Below are positions 45,654 to 54,819 of a DNA stretch of 62,966 nt, in pieces. Below the pieces are notes generated by a model. It was not told the origin of the DNA. It did no database searches and saw nothing but the letters and a program-made list of their open reading frames with translations. The position numbers and the translations under genes were made by a program. Where the stretch lies: assembly GCA_910576855.1 (NCBI GenBank), contig CAJTJP010000020.1:1-62966 (forward strand), written 5' to 3'. This stretch comes from Erysipelotrichales bacterium. Lineage in GTDB: Bacteria; Bacillota_I; Bacilli_A; Erysipelotrichales; Erysipelotrichaceae. Position 1 is the first letter of the stretch; each line of letters opens with the position of its first letter.

Positions 45654-46632
45654 GGAACAGTTTATTGATTATATGAATCAGCACTTGGCTGTAATCAAAG
45701 AAGCAGAGCGCAAGGATATCATCGATGAATATATCAATCATATCGACGAAAAGGTATCCGAAGGCATGAGTGAGGAAGAAGTGATTGAAAGCTTCGGCGA
45801 TATTGATGAAATGATAAAGGAAATACTGGATGCGTACAATATCGATCCAAAACAGGCAAAGAGCACGGACAGCTTTGATAAAAAGGTAAATGAAGTGCTG
45901 GACGTTTTATTTGAAGGCTTTCAAAGCTTCTTAAGTAAAATCACAAGCATGGATGTAGACAGCATCGTGCGTTTGATGTTTGAGGTATTGGTGGTATTGA
46001 TCGTATTGGCGATATTACGAATTCCCTTTGAAATTATGGAATCCGTCGGTGCTTCCTTATTAAGAGGGCTGTTTGGATACGGTATCGGCAGTACCTTCGC
46101 GTGGATATGGCATACGATCTGCAGTATTCTCTATATCATAATATTTATCGTCTCATTGATTAATATCACAAGCAGACGATGGGCACATTTTAAGCATAAG
46201 CAGGATACGACGATCTTGGACGATGTAAAGGAAAGCTTTAATTTCGAACAGGCAAAGGAAGCGGTTCGCCGCTTTACCGAAGGCACAAAGGACGCAAGCG
46301 CGGAAGAATCCGAAAACAAATCGGAAGAAACCGATGAAAAGGCGCATCAGCACAGCGCTCATCACTATACTCATGAATATAAACATGAGGAAAGTCATGA
46401 TTATCAAGCACCCTCATTATTGAGAATCTGTATGTCAATCTTCGGCTTCCTGTTTATGATTCCCTTTATCATGGCAATCATTGTATTGAGCTGTCTGTTG
46501 GCATGGCTGATTGCCATGAGCTTTCAGGGAGTTACGGTTATCGGCTTTTACTTCTTGGTCATCGGTGCGATTATCGGATGCGGTGCCGTTATTTCATTAA
46601 TCGATCGTTATTTATGCAAGGGAGGTCATTGA
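45643..46632 (+). CDS. DUF1700 (HAAS-domain) membrane protein
   Basis: 329-aa protein. N-terminal HAAS-type helical domain (about 1-70: MNKEQFIDYMNQHL, EYINHIDEKVSEGMSEEEVI), then membrane helices at about 105-125, 145-175 and two more near the C terminus (about 265-320). A His-rich cytoplasmic loop (HQHSAHHYTHEYKHEE) lies between them. ATG 45643 is 7 nt after AAGGAGAG. PadR-DUF1700-extracytoplasmic protein operons are common in Bacillota and probably sense envelope state. Confidence 0.85.
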   Translation: MMNKEQFIDYMNQHLAVIKEAERKDIIDEYINHIDEKVSEGMSEEEVIESFGDIDEMIKEILDAYNIDPKQAKSTDSFDKKVNEVLDVLFEGFQSFLSKITSMDVDSIVRLMFEVLVVLIVLAILRIPFEIMESVGASLLRGLFGYGIGSTFAWIWHTICSILYIIIFIVSLINITSRRWAHFKHKQDTTILDDVKESFNFEQAKEAVRRFTEGTKDASAEESENKSEETDEKAHQHSAHHYTHEYKHEESHDYQAPSLLRICMSIFGFLFMIPFIMAIIVLSCLLAWLIAMSFQGVTVIGFYFLVIGAIIGCGAVISLIDRYLCKGGH

Positions 46633-46633
46633 T

Positions 46634-47089
46634 ATGAGAAAGTTTATTATTCAAATAGTTGTTTCAATGGTTTTTCTGTCAATCGGCTTCGGTCTTTGTT
46701 TATTTGAATTATCGGATTATGAGTTTGTAGAATACAGTGAGGTAAGTGAAACAACGATACTTGATACGACAGTAAGCGAGCGTCATGCGCTGCGTCTTGA
46801 TATCGATGATGATATTCGCATTCTGTTTGATTATGATGAATCAATGAAGGATCATGTAAGCATTGAATTCAGCAGCTTGTTGAATTATAAGAAAAGCGAC
46901 AGCCGCATCAAAATCAAGGACCTTTCATGGTCGTGGTCCGGCTTTAAGCAATATTACAATGTATTTATTGAAGGCTTGAAGGATCATAAGCTGACTTCAT
47001 TCCATCATCATTATTCCACGGATGAAATTGAAACCGTAACGATTACATGCGCAAAGGACGCACGTCAATGGATCGATATTCGTGATTAA
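46634..47089 (+). CDS. exported protein of a PadR/DUF1700 operon
   Basis: 151-aa protein with N-terminal signal anchor (about residues 4-22) and a beta-rich domain ending in DEIETVTITCAKDARQWIDI. DUF1700 operons often end in a DUF4097-type adhesin-like protein; this is shorter than those, so it may be a truncated or divergent relative. GGAGGT precedes ATG. Confidence 0.65.
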   Translation: MRKFIIQIVVSMVFLSIGFGLCLFELSDYEFVEYSEVSETTILDTTVSERHALRLDIDDDIRILFDYDESMKDHVSIEFSSLLNYKKSDSRIKIKDLSWSWSGFKQYYNVFIEGLKDHKLTSFHHHYSTDEIETVTITCAKDARQWIDIRD

Positions 47090-47166
47090 ATTTGATTTTA
47101 TTTGATGAAGGAGCGGGGAAGGAAACACAGTATTGAAATAATTTTCATAAAATGTAAAAAAATACA

Positions 47167-47195
47167 TTGACTTATGAAAATAAATGATGTATACT
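47167..47195 (+). promoter_or_regulatory. strong promoter of a small RNA
   Basis: TTGACT, 17-bp spacer, TATACT. No ORF follows before the terminator at 47313. Confidence 0.8.
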
Positions 47196-47201
47196 AAGAA
47201 G

Positions 47202-47336
47202 GTAAATTAAATATTTCCTCTCTTGCAAGCAGTACCTAAACTGTATCTCCCTTACAATTCCCCCTCCTTGAATTAATGTCTACTTGTGAAAGGCTTGCTT
47301 GAGATTTGTGAGAACCGTTATTTAACGGTTTTTTTT
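47202..47336 (+). ncRNA. candidate C-rich small regulatory RNA
   Basis: About 135-nt transcript bounded by the promoter at 47167-47195 and a terminator at 47313-47336. It can fold through TCTC/GAGA and GCAAGC/GCTTGC arms. A hairpin AATTC/GAATT (47256-47274) displays the loop CCCCTCCTT, complementary to AAGGAGG ribosome binding sites; a TCTCCC string lies just upstream. C-rich loops of this sort mark trans-acting sRNAs in Gram-positive bacteria. No coding potential seen. Confidence 0.65.
47313..47336 (+). terminator. small RNA terminator
   Basis: AACCGTTA/TAACGGTT stem with a run of T residues. Confidence 0.9.
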
Positions 47337-47503
47337 CGGAGATAAGCAGTGATATAAAACAAATCATTGCATGTGAGAGAGTGATTTTGCGGTATATAAT
47401 CTATCACTGCACAATTCATGGGAAAACTTTGTGTTATACTTTGTAAAATGGTTAGAAAATGTGTATAATATACTGGTATTTAAGAGAATGAAAAGGTGAA
47501 GTC

Positions 47504-47971
47504 ATGAAACTAAAGCATGTATTTATAGGAATCGTTGTGGTGTTGATCGATCAGATAACTAAAATAGCGGCAGAAACAACGCTGAGCAGCGGCGCAATCA
47601 GTGTAATACCCGGCTTTTTTCGTTTGACCTATGCAGAAAATACCGGTGCGGCATGGAGTATGCTGGAGGGGAAAATGTGGTTTTTCTACATCATCACAAT
47701 TATCGCATTGATTATCATGGTGATGTTTTATCGCAATCAAAAGGAAGCGGATGAGCTTGTTAAGGTATCCTTGATAATGATGATGGCTGGTACGATCGGC
47801 AATTTTATCGATCGTTTATGCTTTCAGCATGTGCGTGATTTTTTAGATTTTATTATTTTCGGATATGATTTTCCGATTTTCAATGTTGCGGATATGGCAT
47901 TATGTATCGGCGTATTCCTGATTATCGTCGATGTTCTCTTGGAAAACAGCGGCTTTCGGTTAAAAAAATGA
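47504..47971 (+). CDS. lspA: lipoprotein signal peptidase (signal peptidase II)
   Basis: 155-aa membrane aspartic protease that cuts prolipoproteins at the lipobox; the window encodes at least five predicted substrates. Four membrane helices; VLIDQITKIA at the N terminus, NTGAAWS, GTIGNFIDRL and FNVADMAL, with catalytic aspartates in the last two. ATG after AAGGTGAAG. Overlaps rluD by 4 nt, a common pairing. Confidence 0.97.
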   Translation: MKLKHVFIGIVVVLIDQITKIAAETTLSSGAISVIPGFFRLTYAENTGAAWSMLEGKMWFFYIITIIALIIMVMFYRNQKEADELVKVSLIMMMAGTIGNFIDRLCFQHVRDFLDFIIFGYDFPIFNVADMALCIGVFLIIVDVLLENSGFRLKK

Positions 47972-48873
47972 ATCGTTTTTTGGTAGAGGAAGCATTTCAT
48001 CAGCAGCGAATTGATAAATATCTAAGTGATCAGGCAAATGATTTATCAAGAAGCAGAATCCAAGAGCTGATCAAGCAGGGAAATGTGCTGATCAACGCTA
48101 AGCCATGCAAAAGCAATACCAAAGTAAAAAGCGGTGATGAAGTTTTGATCGAGCTGCCCAAGGAAACTGAGGTATCGATCGAGGCTCAGAACATACCGCT
48201 TGATATTCGCTATGAGGACAGTGATGTCATCGTTATCAACAAGGGCAAGGGAACGGTCGTTCATCCTTCCGCAGGGCATTATCGCGATACGCTTGTGAAT
48301 GCATTGTTGTATCACTGTAAGGATCTTTCCGGAATCAACGGTGAGCTGAGGCCGGGAATCGTTCATCGTATCGATAAAGATACGACCGGCTTGATCATTG
48401 TCGCGAAAAATGACGCAGCACATCGGGATTTGGCGGAGCAATTGCAGAAAAAAACGGTCAATCGTTTGTATTATGCGCTTGTTCACGGAGTCATTCAGCA
48501 TGATTTCGGAACGATTGACGCACCGATTGCCAGAGATAGCAAGGATCGTCAGAAAATGACGGTTGCCGAAAACGGAAAGGCTGCACGAACCCATTTTAAG
48601 GTCTTGGAGCGTTTTTCACAGTTTACCTTGTTAGAATGTCGCTTGGAAACAGGCAGAACGCATCAAATACGCGTACATATGAAATATATCGATCATCCGG
48701 TTGCGGGCGATCCCAAGTACAGCTATCGCAAGGCATTTCGTGAATTCGGTCAGTATCTGCATGCGCATCAGCTGACCTTTGTGCATCCGCGTACTAAGGA
48801 AACGATTGTTGTTGAGGCTGAATGTCCCGAATATTTTGAGGATACTTTAAATGAATTAAGAGAAATGAGGTGA
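47968..48873 (+). CDS. rluD: 23S rRNA pseudouridine synthase (RluD family)
   Basis: 301-aa enzyme with an N-terminal S4 domain (about 13-60, RIDKYLSDQANDLSRSRIQEL) and catalytic motif GIVHRIDKDTTGLIIVAK (aspartate catalytic). The family modifies 23S helix 69 or related sites; the exact target is not determined. ATG overlaps the lspA stop, as in Bacillus (lspA-ylyB). Confidence 0.93.
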   Translation: MNRFLVEEAFHQQRIDKYLSDQANDLSRSRIQELIKQGNVLINAKPCKSNTKVKSGDEVLIELPKETEVSIEAQNIPLDIRYEDSDVIVINKGKGTVVHPSAGHYRDTLVNALLYHCKDLSGINGELRPGIVHRIDKDTTGLIIVAKNDAAHRDLAEQLQKKTVNRLYYALVHGVIQHDFGTIDAPIARDSKDRQKMTVAENGKAARTHFKVLERFSQFTLLECRLETGRTHQIRVHMKYIDHPVAGDPKYSYRKAFREFGQYLHAHQLTFVHPRTKETIVVEAECPEYFEDTLNELREMR

Positions 48874-48878
48874 TTTCT

Positions 48879-50135
48879 ATGGATGCGAAAAAGGAAGAAT
48901 TATATGTGTTTCAGCTGCTGCATTTTTTAGTCAGCAAATATCAATATCAACTTGTAACGGTACGTCAATATAAGCAGGATAAATGGCTGATGAATCCGGC
49001 ACAAAAGGATTATCCGATCATCTATTTGACTTCACTTGACAAAGAACAGCTCGCACTTAAAATGCCGTCAATCAGACAGGTTCATCAAGTGATTGCACAG
49101 CTTACGCAAAGAAATACACAGCTTTTGATTCTGCATACAAGTGATGATGCTGAAATACAAAGAGAAGCAAGCTGCTTGATTGCTCCGATACATCCCGGAA
49201 GCTGTGAGGAGGAAGGGGTCAAGGCGTGCTTTGAAGGCATCGGTGAGGCTGTCTATGATTCGCCGGAGCCGCAAAAGGAAGTTATTCAATTGACGCATTC
49301 TTTAGAGGAGCTTCAAGCCGCAAGCTTACGCAAGCTGAAGCAACAGGGTTTTGTACAGAAAATGCCGTTGGTCACGACTGTCACAGTCGGTATTTGTATG
49401 CTTGTATGGTTGCTTGTCGCATTATTAAGCTCTTACTTGGAAAATGATATCATCGCTGCCTTATTGGGCGGTGCCTATTATAAAATGAATATCATCTCCC
49501 TGCATGAATATTGGCGCATGATTACCGCAGGCTTCTTACATTTGGATATCATTCATCTGTTATGTAACATGATGGCGCTGTATTCGATCGGTAAGGTCTG
49601 TGAGCGCTCTTATACCAAGCTGCAGTACTTGATGATCTTGATCGGCTCGATCGTTATCGGAAATCTGTTCGTTTTCTTAACTGAGGGAAACTCGATTTGT
49701 TTAGGCATCAGCGGCGGAGTTTTCGGCTTGTTCGGTGCGGTCATCGTAACTCTGTTTGCCGATCACAGTATTCAAAATCCGATGGTAAAGGCTTCAGTCA
49801 TGCGTTTATTGGTCATGAATGCCTTGATTTCACTGCTGCCGGGAATATCATTGTTTGCGCATTTGGGCGGTTTAGTAGCCGGAGTCTTTATGGGAATTAT
49901 CTTTACCAAAGTACCGCGTTGGGCGCATTTGCGAATCCATGTAACGATCAGCTTTGCGATTTTGGTCGGACTGTCCTTCGGTATGGCCTCCAAGTTGGAT
50001 TTGATTGAACCGCTGGATCGACAAATTGATCGCACATATTATCATACGGTAAAAAAATTAGGCTTGGACAGCTATGCGAAACGAATCCAACAAGCTTATT
50101 TACATTATTATTCAAAGGAGGAACTGGGGATATGA
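48879..50135 (+). CDS. rhomboid family intramembrane serine protease
   Basis: 418-aa protein: soluble N-terminal domain (about 1-165) and six or seven helices. The catalytic serine is in GISGGVFGLFG and the histidine in HLGGLVAGVFMG; HLDIIHLLCNMMAL gives the helix-2 conserved region. The architecture resembles GluP (YqgP) of Bacillus. ATG 48879 follows GAGGTG; a GTG at 48870 is part of that RBS. Coupled to comEB by a 4-nt overlap. Confidence 0.88.
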   Translation: MDAKKEELYVFQLLHFLVSKYQYQLVTVRQYKQDKWLMNPAQKDYPIIYLTSLDKEQLALKMPSIRQVHQVIAQLTQRNTQLLILHTSDDAEIQREASCLIAPIHPGSCEEEGVKACFEGIGEAVYDSPEPQKEVIQLTHSLEELQAASLRKLKQQGFVQKMPLVTTVTVGICMLVWLLVALLSSYLENDIIAALLGGAYYKMNIISLHEYWRMITAGFLHLDIIHLLCNMMALYSIGKVCERSYTKLQYLMILIGSIVIGNLFVFLTEGNSICLGISGGVFGLFGAVIVTLFADHSIQNPMVKASVMRLLVMNALISLLPGISLFAHLGGLVAGVFMGIIFTKVPRWAHLRIHVTISFAILVGLSFGMASKLDLIEPLDRQIDRTYYHTVKKLGLDSYAKRIQQAYLHYYSKEELGI

Positions 50136-50614
50136 AACGAAGTGATGTGTTGACATGGGATGAATATTTTATGGGATTGGCGCATTTGAGTGCGCGCCGC
50201 AGTAAGGACCCGAGCACTCAGGTCGGTGCTTGTATCGTGTCGCATCAGCATCGAGTTGTCGGTATCGGATATAACGGCTTTCCTAACGGCTGCAGCGATG
50301 ATGAATTCCCATGGGCAAGAGAAGGCGCATTTGCGGAAACCAAATATCCGTTCGTCGTTCACGCGGAGCTGAATGCCATCTTAAACAGCACACAAAGTCT
50401 GCAGGGCTGTACGATCTATGTTTCTTTGTTTCCTTGTAACGAGTGTGCAAAGGCAATCATTCAGAGCGGGATTTCCAGAATCGTGTATGAATGCGATAAA
50501 TATGCAGACAGTGAGGAAGTAAAGGCAAGCAAGCGTATGCTGAAGGCGGCAAATATCGAGCTTGTTCAATTACCTTATGCAATAGAACTGCAGGTTTCAA
50601 GAAAACAGCTGTAA
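50132..50614 (+). CDS. comEB: dCMP deaminase (ComEB-like)
   Basis: 160-aa zinc deaminase converting dCMP to dUMP, feeding ThyA. Motifs: HAELNAI (zinc histidine and catalytic glutamate) and PCNECAKAI (zinc cysteines). Also has KDPSTQVGAC. In Bacillus it lies in the comE operon, but the gene acts in nucleotide metabolism. ATG overlaps the rhomboid stop. Confidence 0.93.
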   Translation: MKRSDVLTWDEYFMGLAHLSARRSKDPSTQVGACIVSHQHRVVGIGYNGFPNGCSDDEFPWAREGAFAETKYPFVVHAELNAILNSTQSLQGCTIYVSLFPCNECAKAIIQSGISRIVYECDKYADSEEVKASKRMLKAANIELVQLPYAIELQVSRKQL

Positions 50615-50625
50615 AAGTGCTGATG

Positions 50626-50654
50626 AAAAGCAGACTTTATAAGCCTGCTTTTTT
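50626..50654. terminator. bidirectional terminator between comEB and rnhC
   Basis: AAAAGCAG/CTGCTTTT stem with inner CTT/AAG pairs and T/A tracts on both sides, between convergent genes; it overlaps the rnhC stop. Confidence 0.85.
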
Positions 50655-51512
50655 CGTATTCGCAAAGTGAAGCTTTGCTACCTTAGTAAGAGAAGCCTGT
50701 CCGTATCGTTGCACAAAATCAACGATATTTTGATCGACCTTGGCAGAAGCACCCTTTAAGAAAGGGAAGTCGTATGCTTGACACATTGCTTCAAAGCGCA
50801 TCAGAAACGCATAACGCGCAATCACAGAGGCTGCCGCAACTGCCATATATTTATTCTCAGCCTTTGTTTCAAAGTGAATTCCTTCAATAACCTCAGCTTC
50901 TTGTCTTAAGTAGCGATAATAGCTTTCTTTTTTCACAAACTGATCGATAATGATATGCTTCGGTAAGGCCTTCAGCTTATGTCTTAAATGAACAAAGGCC
51001 TGATTGTGAAGCTTACATTTGATTGCGACCATATTATGATCGGGATGAATACGATTATACGTTTCATTATCTAAAATCAACAGCGAATGCACAAGGCGCT
51101 CCATCAGCTTCGGACCGATCGTTAAGATCGTATCATCCTTGATCGCTTTAGAATCTTGAACACCTAAGGACTTCAGCCACTCTGCATCCTTTTCACTCAC
51201 ATAAGCGGCACATACACAGACAGGGCCGAAATAATCGCCGGTACCAACCTCATCACTGCCGCATTGAGGATACGTGATTGAAATTGAGGGTACAGGCATT
51301 CGCTTCACTGCACCTTGATAAGAGGAAGAATGAAATTCAGCACCATCGCCTTGAAAAACGACCTTTCCTGATTCATAGGCGGTAATAACGCAATCACTCA
51401 GCTTGATCTGCCATTTCGCATAGGCAGGTGTTTTACGCTTTTCCGCCATTGGATAACGTTGAAATAAATCATCAATTTCTGTATTTGACAGAGCTATGGA
51501 AACCGTACTCAT
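50637..51512 (-). CDS. rnhC: ribonuclease HIII
   Basis: 291-aa enzyme removing RNA from RNA-DNA hybrids. The N-terminal substrate-binding domain (about 1-85, typical of HIII) precedes the RNase H core with GSDEVGTGDYFGPV (catalytic Asp/Glu) and KAENKYMAVAAASVIARY. The start is the ATG at 51512 with AGGAGA upstream; the frame is open further but has no RBS. The only core gene on the minus strand here, divergent from cvpA as in Bacillus. Confidence 0.95.
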   Translation of the reverse strand: MSTVSIALSNTEIDDLFQRYPMAEKRKTPAYAKWQIKLSDCVITAYESGKVVFQGDGAEFHSSSYQGAVKRMPVPSISITYPQCGSDEVGTGDYFGPVCVCAAYVSEKDAEWLKSLGVQDSKAIKDDTILTIGPKLMERLVHSLLILDNETYNRIHPDHNMVAIKCKLHNQAFVHLRHKLKALPKHIIIDQFVKKESYYRYLRQEAEVIEGIHFETKAENKYMAVAAASVIARYAFLMRFEAMCQAYDFPFLKGASAKVDQNIVDFVQRYGQASLTKVAKLHFANTKKAGL

Positions 51513-51558
51513 AAAATTCTCCTGTTCTAAATATCGGTAATGGTAAAATCTATGTACA

Positions 51559-51587
51559 ATGGTATCATATTCTATGTTGATTGTGAA
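51559..51587 (-). promoter_or_regulatory. possible rnhC promoter
   Basis: On the minus strand TTCACA (51582-51587), 17-bp spacer, TACCAT (51559-51564). Confidence 0.4.
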
Positions 51588-51739
51588 GTAAAAGTGAAGT
51601 TGTTCTGATTCGTTTTTGAAAGGACAGAATAATCGGTTGTAATTTAGAAAATTCACATATAAAATACTTATGAGGATGAAAAATAATTTGTATTTGAATA
51701 AGAATATTTATGATTGGAATGATAAATACGATTGTATAT

Positions 51740-51768
51740 TTGCGTATCTGTTCATTCCGTGTTAAAAT
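51740..51768 (+). promoter_or_regulatory. cvpA-mutS2 promoter
   Basis: TTGCGT, 17-bp spacer, TAAAAT, 38 nt upstream of the start codon. Confidence 0.6.
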
Positions 51769-51806
51769 ATAAAAACATGCTGCGCACAAATAAATGAGGT
51801 GTTACA

Positions 51807-52484
51807 ATGTTATTTCCGAGTGAATATATATATGTATTAAATATAGCTGTTGTATTGATTATTGCGCTTTTTGCGTACAGCGGATATCGTCAAGGCTTTT
51901 TATTAAAGGCACTGGGATGTTTCGGCTTTTTGGTCTGCGGCTTACTGTCATGGTTTTTATCCTCACCGCTGGCTAAGGTGATTTCGATATATCCGAAGGA
52001 TATGACTCCGATGGCAGATACGATCGCCGGTCCGATCTTTTATGAATCGCTGAATCGTTCCTTGATGTTCATTGTATTGTTTGTCTTACTATCAATTATC
52101 GTATTGTTTTTAAAGCCGATTTTAAAGGCTGTAGGTAAGCTTCCGATCCTTCAGGAGGTCAATGTGCTTTTGGGAACGCTGATCGGAGCGCTGCAGGGGT
52201 TAGTTGCGGTGATGGTTTTATCCTTTGTGTTTATGACTCCTTTATTTGCGAATGGAATTCATATTGTAGAGGATAGCTTTTTAAAGCCGATCAATGCGCT
52301 TACTGAGGGGCTGTTGTTTTTTGCTGATGATACGATCAGTGAACTGAAATCAATTCAAAAGATCGTTACGCCTTCAACGATGCTCAACCAAGAGGATTTG
52401 AAGCATATCAAGAATTGGCTGTTGGATCATGAATTAGATGAAGGAAAGGTAAATCAGCTTGTGCAGCGACTTGCAGGTGAATGA
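51807..52484 (+). CDS. CvpA-family membrane protein
   Basis: 225-aa protein with four hydrophobic segments (about 8-25, 32-52, 75-100, 120-145) and a cytoplasmic C-terminal part, as in CvpA/YshB. The first helices contain the family pattern YSGYRQGFLLKALGCFGFLV. In Bacillus yshB lies between rnhC/zapA and mutS2; here zapA and polX are missing. GAGGTG lies before ATG. The mutS2 start follows 1 nt after the stop. Confidence 0.85.
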   Translation: MLFPSEYIYVLNIAVVLIIALFAYSGYRQGFLLKALGCFGFLVCGLLSWFLSSPLAKVISIYPKDMTPMADTIAGPIFYESLNRSLMFIVLFVLLSIIVLFLKPILKAVGKLPILQEVNVLLGTLIGALQGLVAVMVLSFVFMTPLFANGIHIVEDSFLKPINALTEGLLFFADDTISELKSIQKIVTPSTMLNQEDLKHIKNWLLDHELDEGKVNQLVQRLAGE

Positions 52485-52485
52485 G

Positions 52486-54819
52486 ATGAGTGAATATTGT
52501 GCCCTGCAGTTTGAGGAATGTAAAGCGCAGATAGCGGCGTATTGTCGTTTTTCTTCAGCACGAAAGCTGCTGAATGAGCAGCAGCCTTCTTTTTCTTATT
52601 TATGGATCAAACAGGAGATACAGCGCATGCAAGATGCATTGGCGTGTGTCGTGCGCTACGGCTTATTGCCGTTACCCGGTCTGTATGATATCAGCGAGGC
52701 AATCAAAGATGCCAAACGTGATAAGATACTTCGTCCGTTTGAATTGAATCGCATTGCGCAGCAGGCGAATTGTATCGATGCGGTCGTACAATATCGCAAG
52801 CAGTGTGAAATCAAGACGGAGCATTTAGATGAATTATATGCTGCCTTCAGTGATACGAAGCAGCTTTCAAGGGAAATCGAGCGTTGTATCAATGTACATG
52901 ATGAAGTGATGGACAAGGCCTCTGAGAAGCTGTTTTCACTTCGCAAAAGCATTCGGCAATGCGAGGGCGATATTGCCGCTGAAGCACAGCGCTTTGTCGC
53001 CGCCAATTCCAACAAGCTGACAGACACGATCACAACGAGCCGCAATCAGCGTGTCTGCGTGCTTGTAAAAATCAGTGAAAAAAACAGTGTACACGGCTTT
53101 GTCCATGGGGAAAGTGCATCGGGACAGACCGCCTATGTAGAGCCGCAGGTACTGTTTCAATTAAATAATAAAGCAGCTGCGCTGAAAAGTCAGGAGCAGG
53201 AAGAGGTAGCCCGCATATTAAAGGAGCTTACCTTAAATGTTAAGGAGCACAGTGATGCTTTGGCTGCGAATCAGGAGACTTTTACCTTATTGGATGCGTA
53301 TTTTGCGAAGGCGCAGTATGCGAAGGAGCATAATGGCTGTATCGCACAAGTGGATCAAAACGGAGCACATCTGTATTTAGAGCGCTTTCGTCATCCGCTG
53401 ATCGATCCTAAAAAGGTCGTAGCCAATACGTATGAATTAAAACCGCCGCATCGAACCTTGTTGATTACAGGAAGCAACACCGGCGGAAAAACCGTTACCT
53501 TAAAAAGTATCGGCTTGGCCGCATGCTTGGCGCAGAGCGGTATGCCGCTTTTGGCTGAGCGAGCAGTCTTACCGTTGTTCACTCAGATTTTTGTTGATAT
53601 CGGTGACGATCAATCGATTCAGGAATCGCTTTCTACCTTTTCTGCGCATATTTCAAAACTGGCGATGATTTGCGAAAAGGTAAACGAGGATTCCTTGGTG
53701 CTGCTTGATGAATTAGGCAGCGGAACCGATCCGAAAGAGGGCGAATGCTTAGCCGTGGCCTTGTTGGATGAGCTTTGTACATCGAATGCCTTTGTTTTAG
53801 CGACAACGCATTTTCATGCCCTAAAAAGCTATGCGAAGCAGCAGGATCATATTTTGATTTCCGGTGTTGAATTTGATATGGAGCAGATGCGGCCGACTTA
53901 TCGGTATTTAGAAGGTGTCAGCAACGCTTCTAACGCGCTTGCGATTGCTCGGCGCTATCATATGAAGGAGCATATCCTGCAGAAGGCAGAAGCGCTTCGT
54001 GAAGCGAATCTAAGCGATCAGGAACGATTGATGGAAAAGCTGGAGCAGGAATCCGCGGATTTGATGCAGGAGAAAGAGAAAACAGAGGCGGTGTTGAATG
54101 AGGTGCAGGCATTGCGCACGCAGCTTCAGGACCAACAAAAGCTTTTTGAAAAAAACAAGCAGCGTGAGATGGAGCAGTTGAAGGAGCGCTATGAGCAGCA
54201 GCTCAATGAAACACTCACTCAAGCAGAATCCTTATTAGAGGAGCTGAAGCAGCTTCCCAAGGACGTCAAGCCGCATCAGCTTACCGATGCCGCTAAGCGC
54301 TTATCCGATATTCATTTCAGTGAGGATAATGAGGAAGCACAGCCGTCTGTCGAGCTTCAAATCGGGGATCGTGTCAGCATTCGTCATTCGCATACACAAG
54401 GTGAAATCATTGAAATCAACAAGGATAAGATTTGTGTGCTTGTCAACGGACTGCGTATGAATACGAAAAAACAGGATTTATTGTTAGTGGAAAAAGCCAA
54501 GGAAAAAAAGAAAATCAAGGAAAGGGGCTATCAGCTTCATAAAACGAGCACTCACTTTTCCATGGAATTAAATATTATCGGAATGAAGGTTGCCGAAGCA
54601 GTACCTGTCGTAGATAAATATTTGGATAATGCGATATTGAATCATGTATATTCGGTTCGTATCATTCACGGCAACGGTACCGGTGCACTTCGTAACGGTA
54701 TTCATCAGTATTTAAAAAGAGATAGCAAGGTTGAGGCTTATCGCTTAGGCGGACAGGGCGAGGGCGGTATGGGTGCCACTGTCGTAACACTGAAAAAGGT
54801 AGGGAAGCGTCATGGCTAA
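52486..54819 (+). CDS. mutS2: MutS2 family protein (ribosome rescue / recombination ATPase)
   Basis: 777-aa homodimeric ATPase. Clamp/lever helical region, ABC ATPase with Walker A TGSNTGGKTVT (about 334-344), Walker B LVLLDELGSGTDP, a long coiled coil (about 510-600), a KOW-like stretch and a C-terminal Smr nuclease domain (LNIIGMKVAEA, HGNGTGALR). Known to suppress recombination and split collided ribosomes in Bacillus. ATG 52486 has GGTGAATGAG upstream. Overlaps uvrC by 8 nt. Confidence 0.96.
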   Translation: MSEYCALQFEECKAQIAAYCRFSSARKLLNEQQPSFSYLWIKQEIQRMQDALACVVRYGLLPLPGLYDISEAIKDAKRDKILRPFELNRIAQQANCIDAVVQYRKQCEIKTEHLDELYAAFSDTKQLSREIERCINVHDEVMDKASEKLFSLRKSIRQCEGDIAAEAQRFVAANSNKLTDTITTSRNQRVCVLVKISEKNSVHGFVHGESASGQTAYVEPQVLFQLNNKAAALKSQEQEEVARILKELTLNVKEHSDALAANQETFTLLDAYFAKAQYAKEHNGCIAQVDQNGAHLYLERFRHPLIDPKKVVANTYELKPPHRTLLITGSNTGGKTVTLKSIGLAACLAQSGMPLLAERAVLPLFTQIFVDIGDDQSIQESLSTFSAHISKLAMICEKVNEDSLVLLDELGSGTDPKEGECLAVALLDELCTSNAFVLATTHFHALKSYAKQQDHILISGVEFDMEQMRPTYRYLEGVSNASNALAIARRYHMKEHILQKAEALREANLSDQERLMEKLEQESADLMQEKEKTEAVLNEVQALRTQLQDQQKLFEKNKQREMEQLKERYEQQLNETLTQAESLLEELKQLPKDVKPHQLTDAAKRLSDIHFSEDNEEAQPSVELQIGDRVSIRHSHTQGEIIEINKDKICVLVNGLRMNTKKQDLLLVEKAKEKKKIKERGYQLHKTSTHFSMELNIIGMKVAEAVPVVDKYLDNAILNHVYSVRIIHGNGTGALRNGIHQYLKRDSKVEAYRLGGQGEGGMGATVVTLKKVGKRHG

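Noticed and set aside
47202-47336. 6S RNA
   Set aside because: Shorter than usual and without a clear long hairpin with a central open bubble.
48046-48594. 182-codon open frame on the minus strand
   Set aside because: Lies opposite the well-supported rluD gene and has no RBS or family resemblance.
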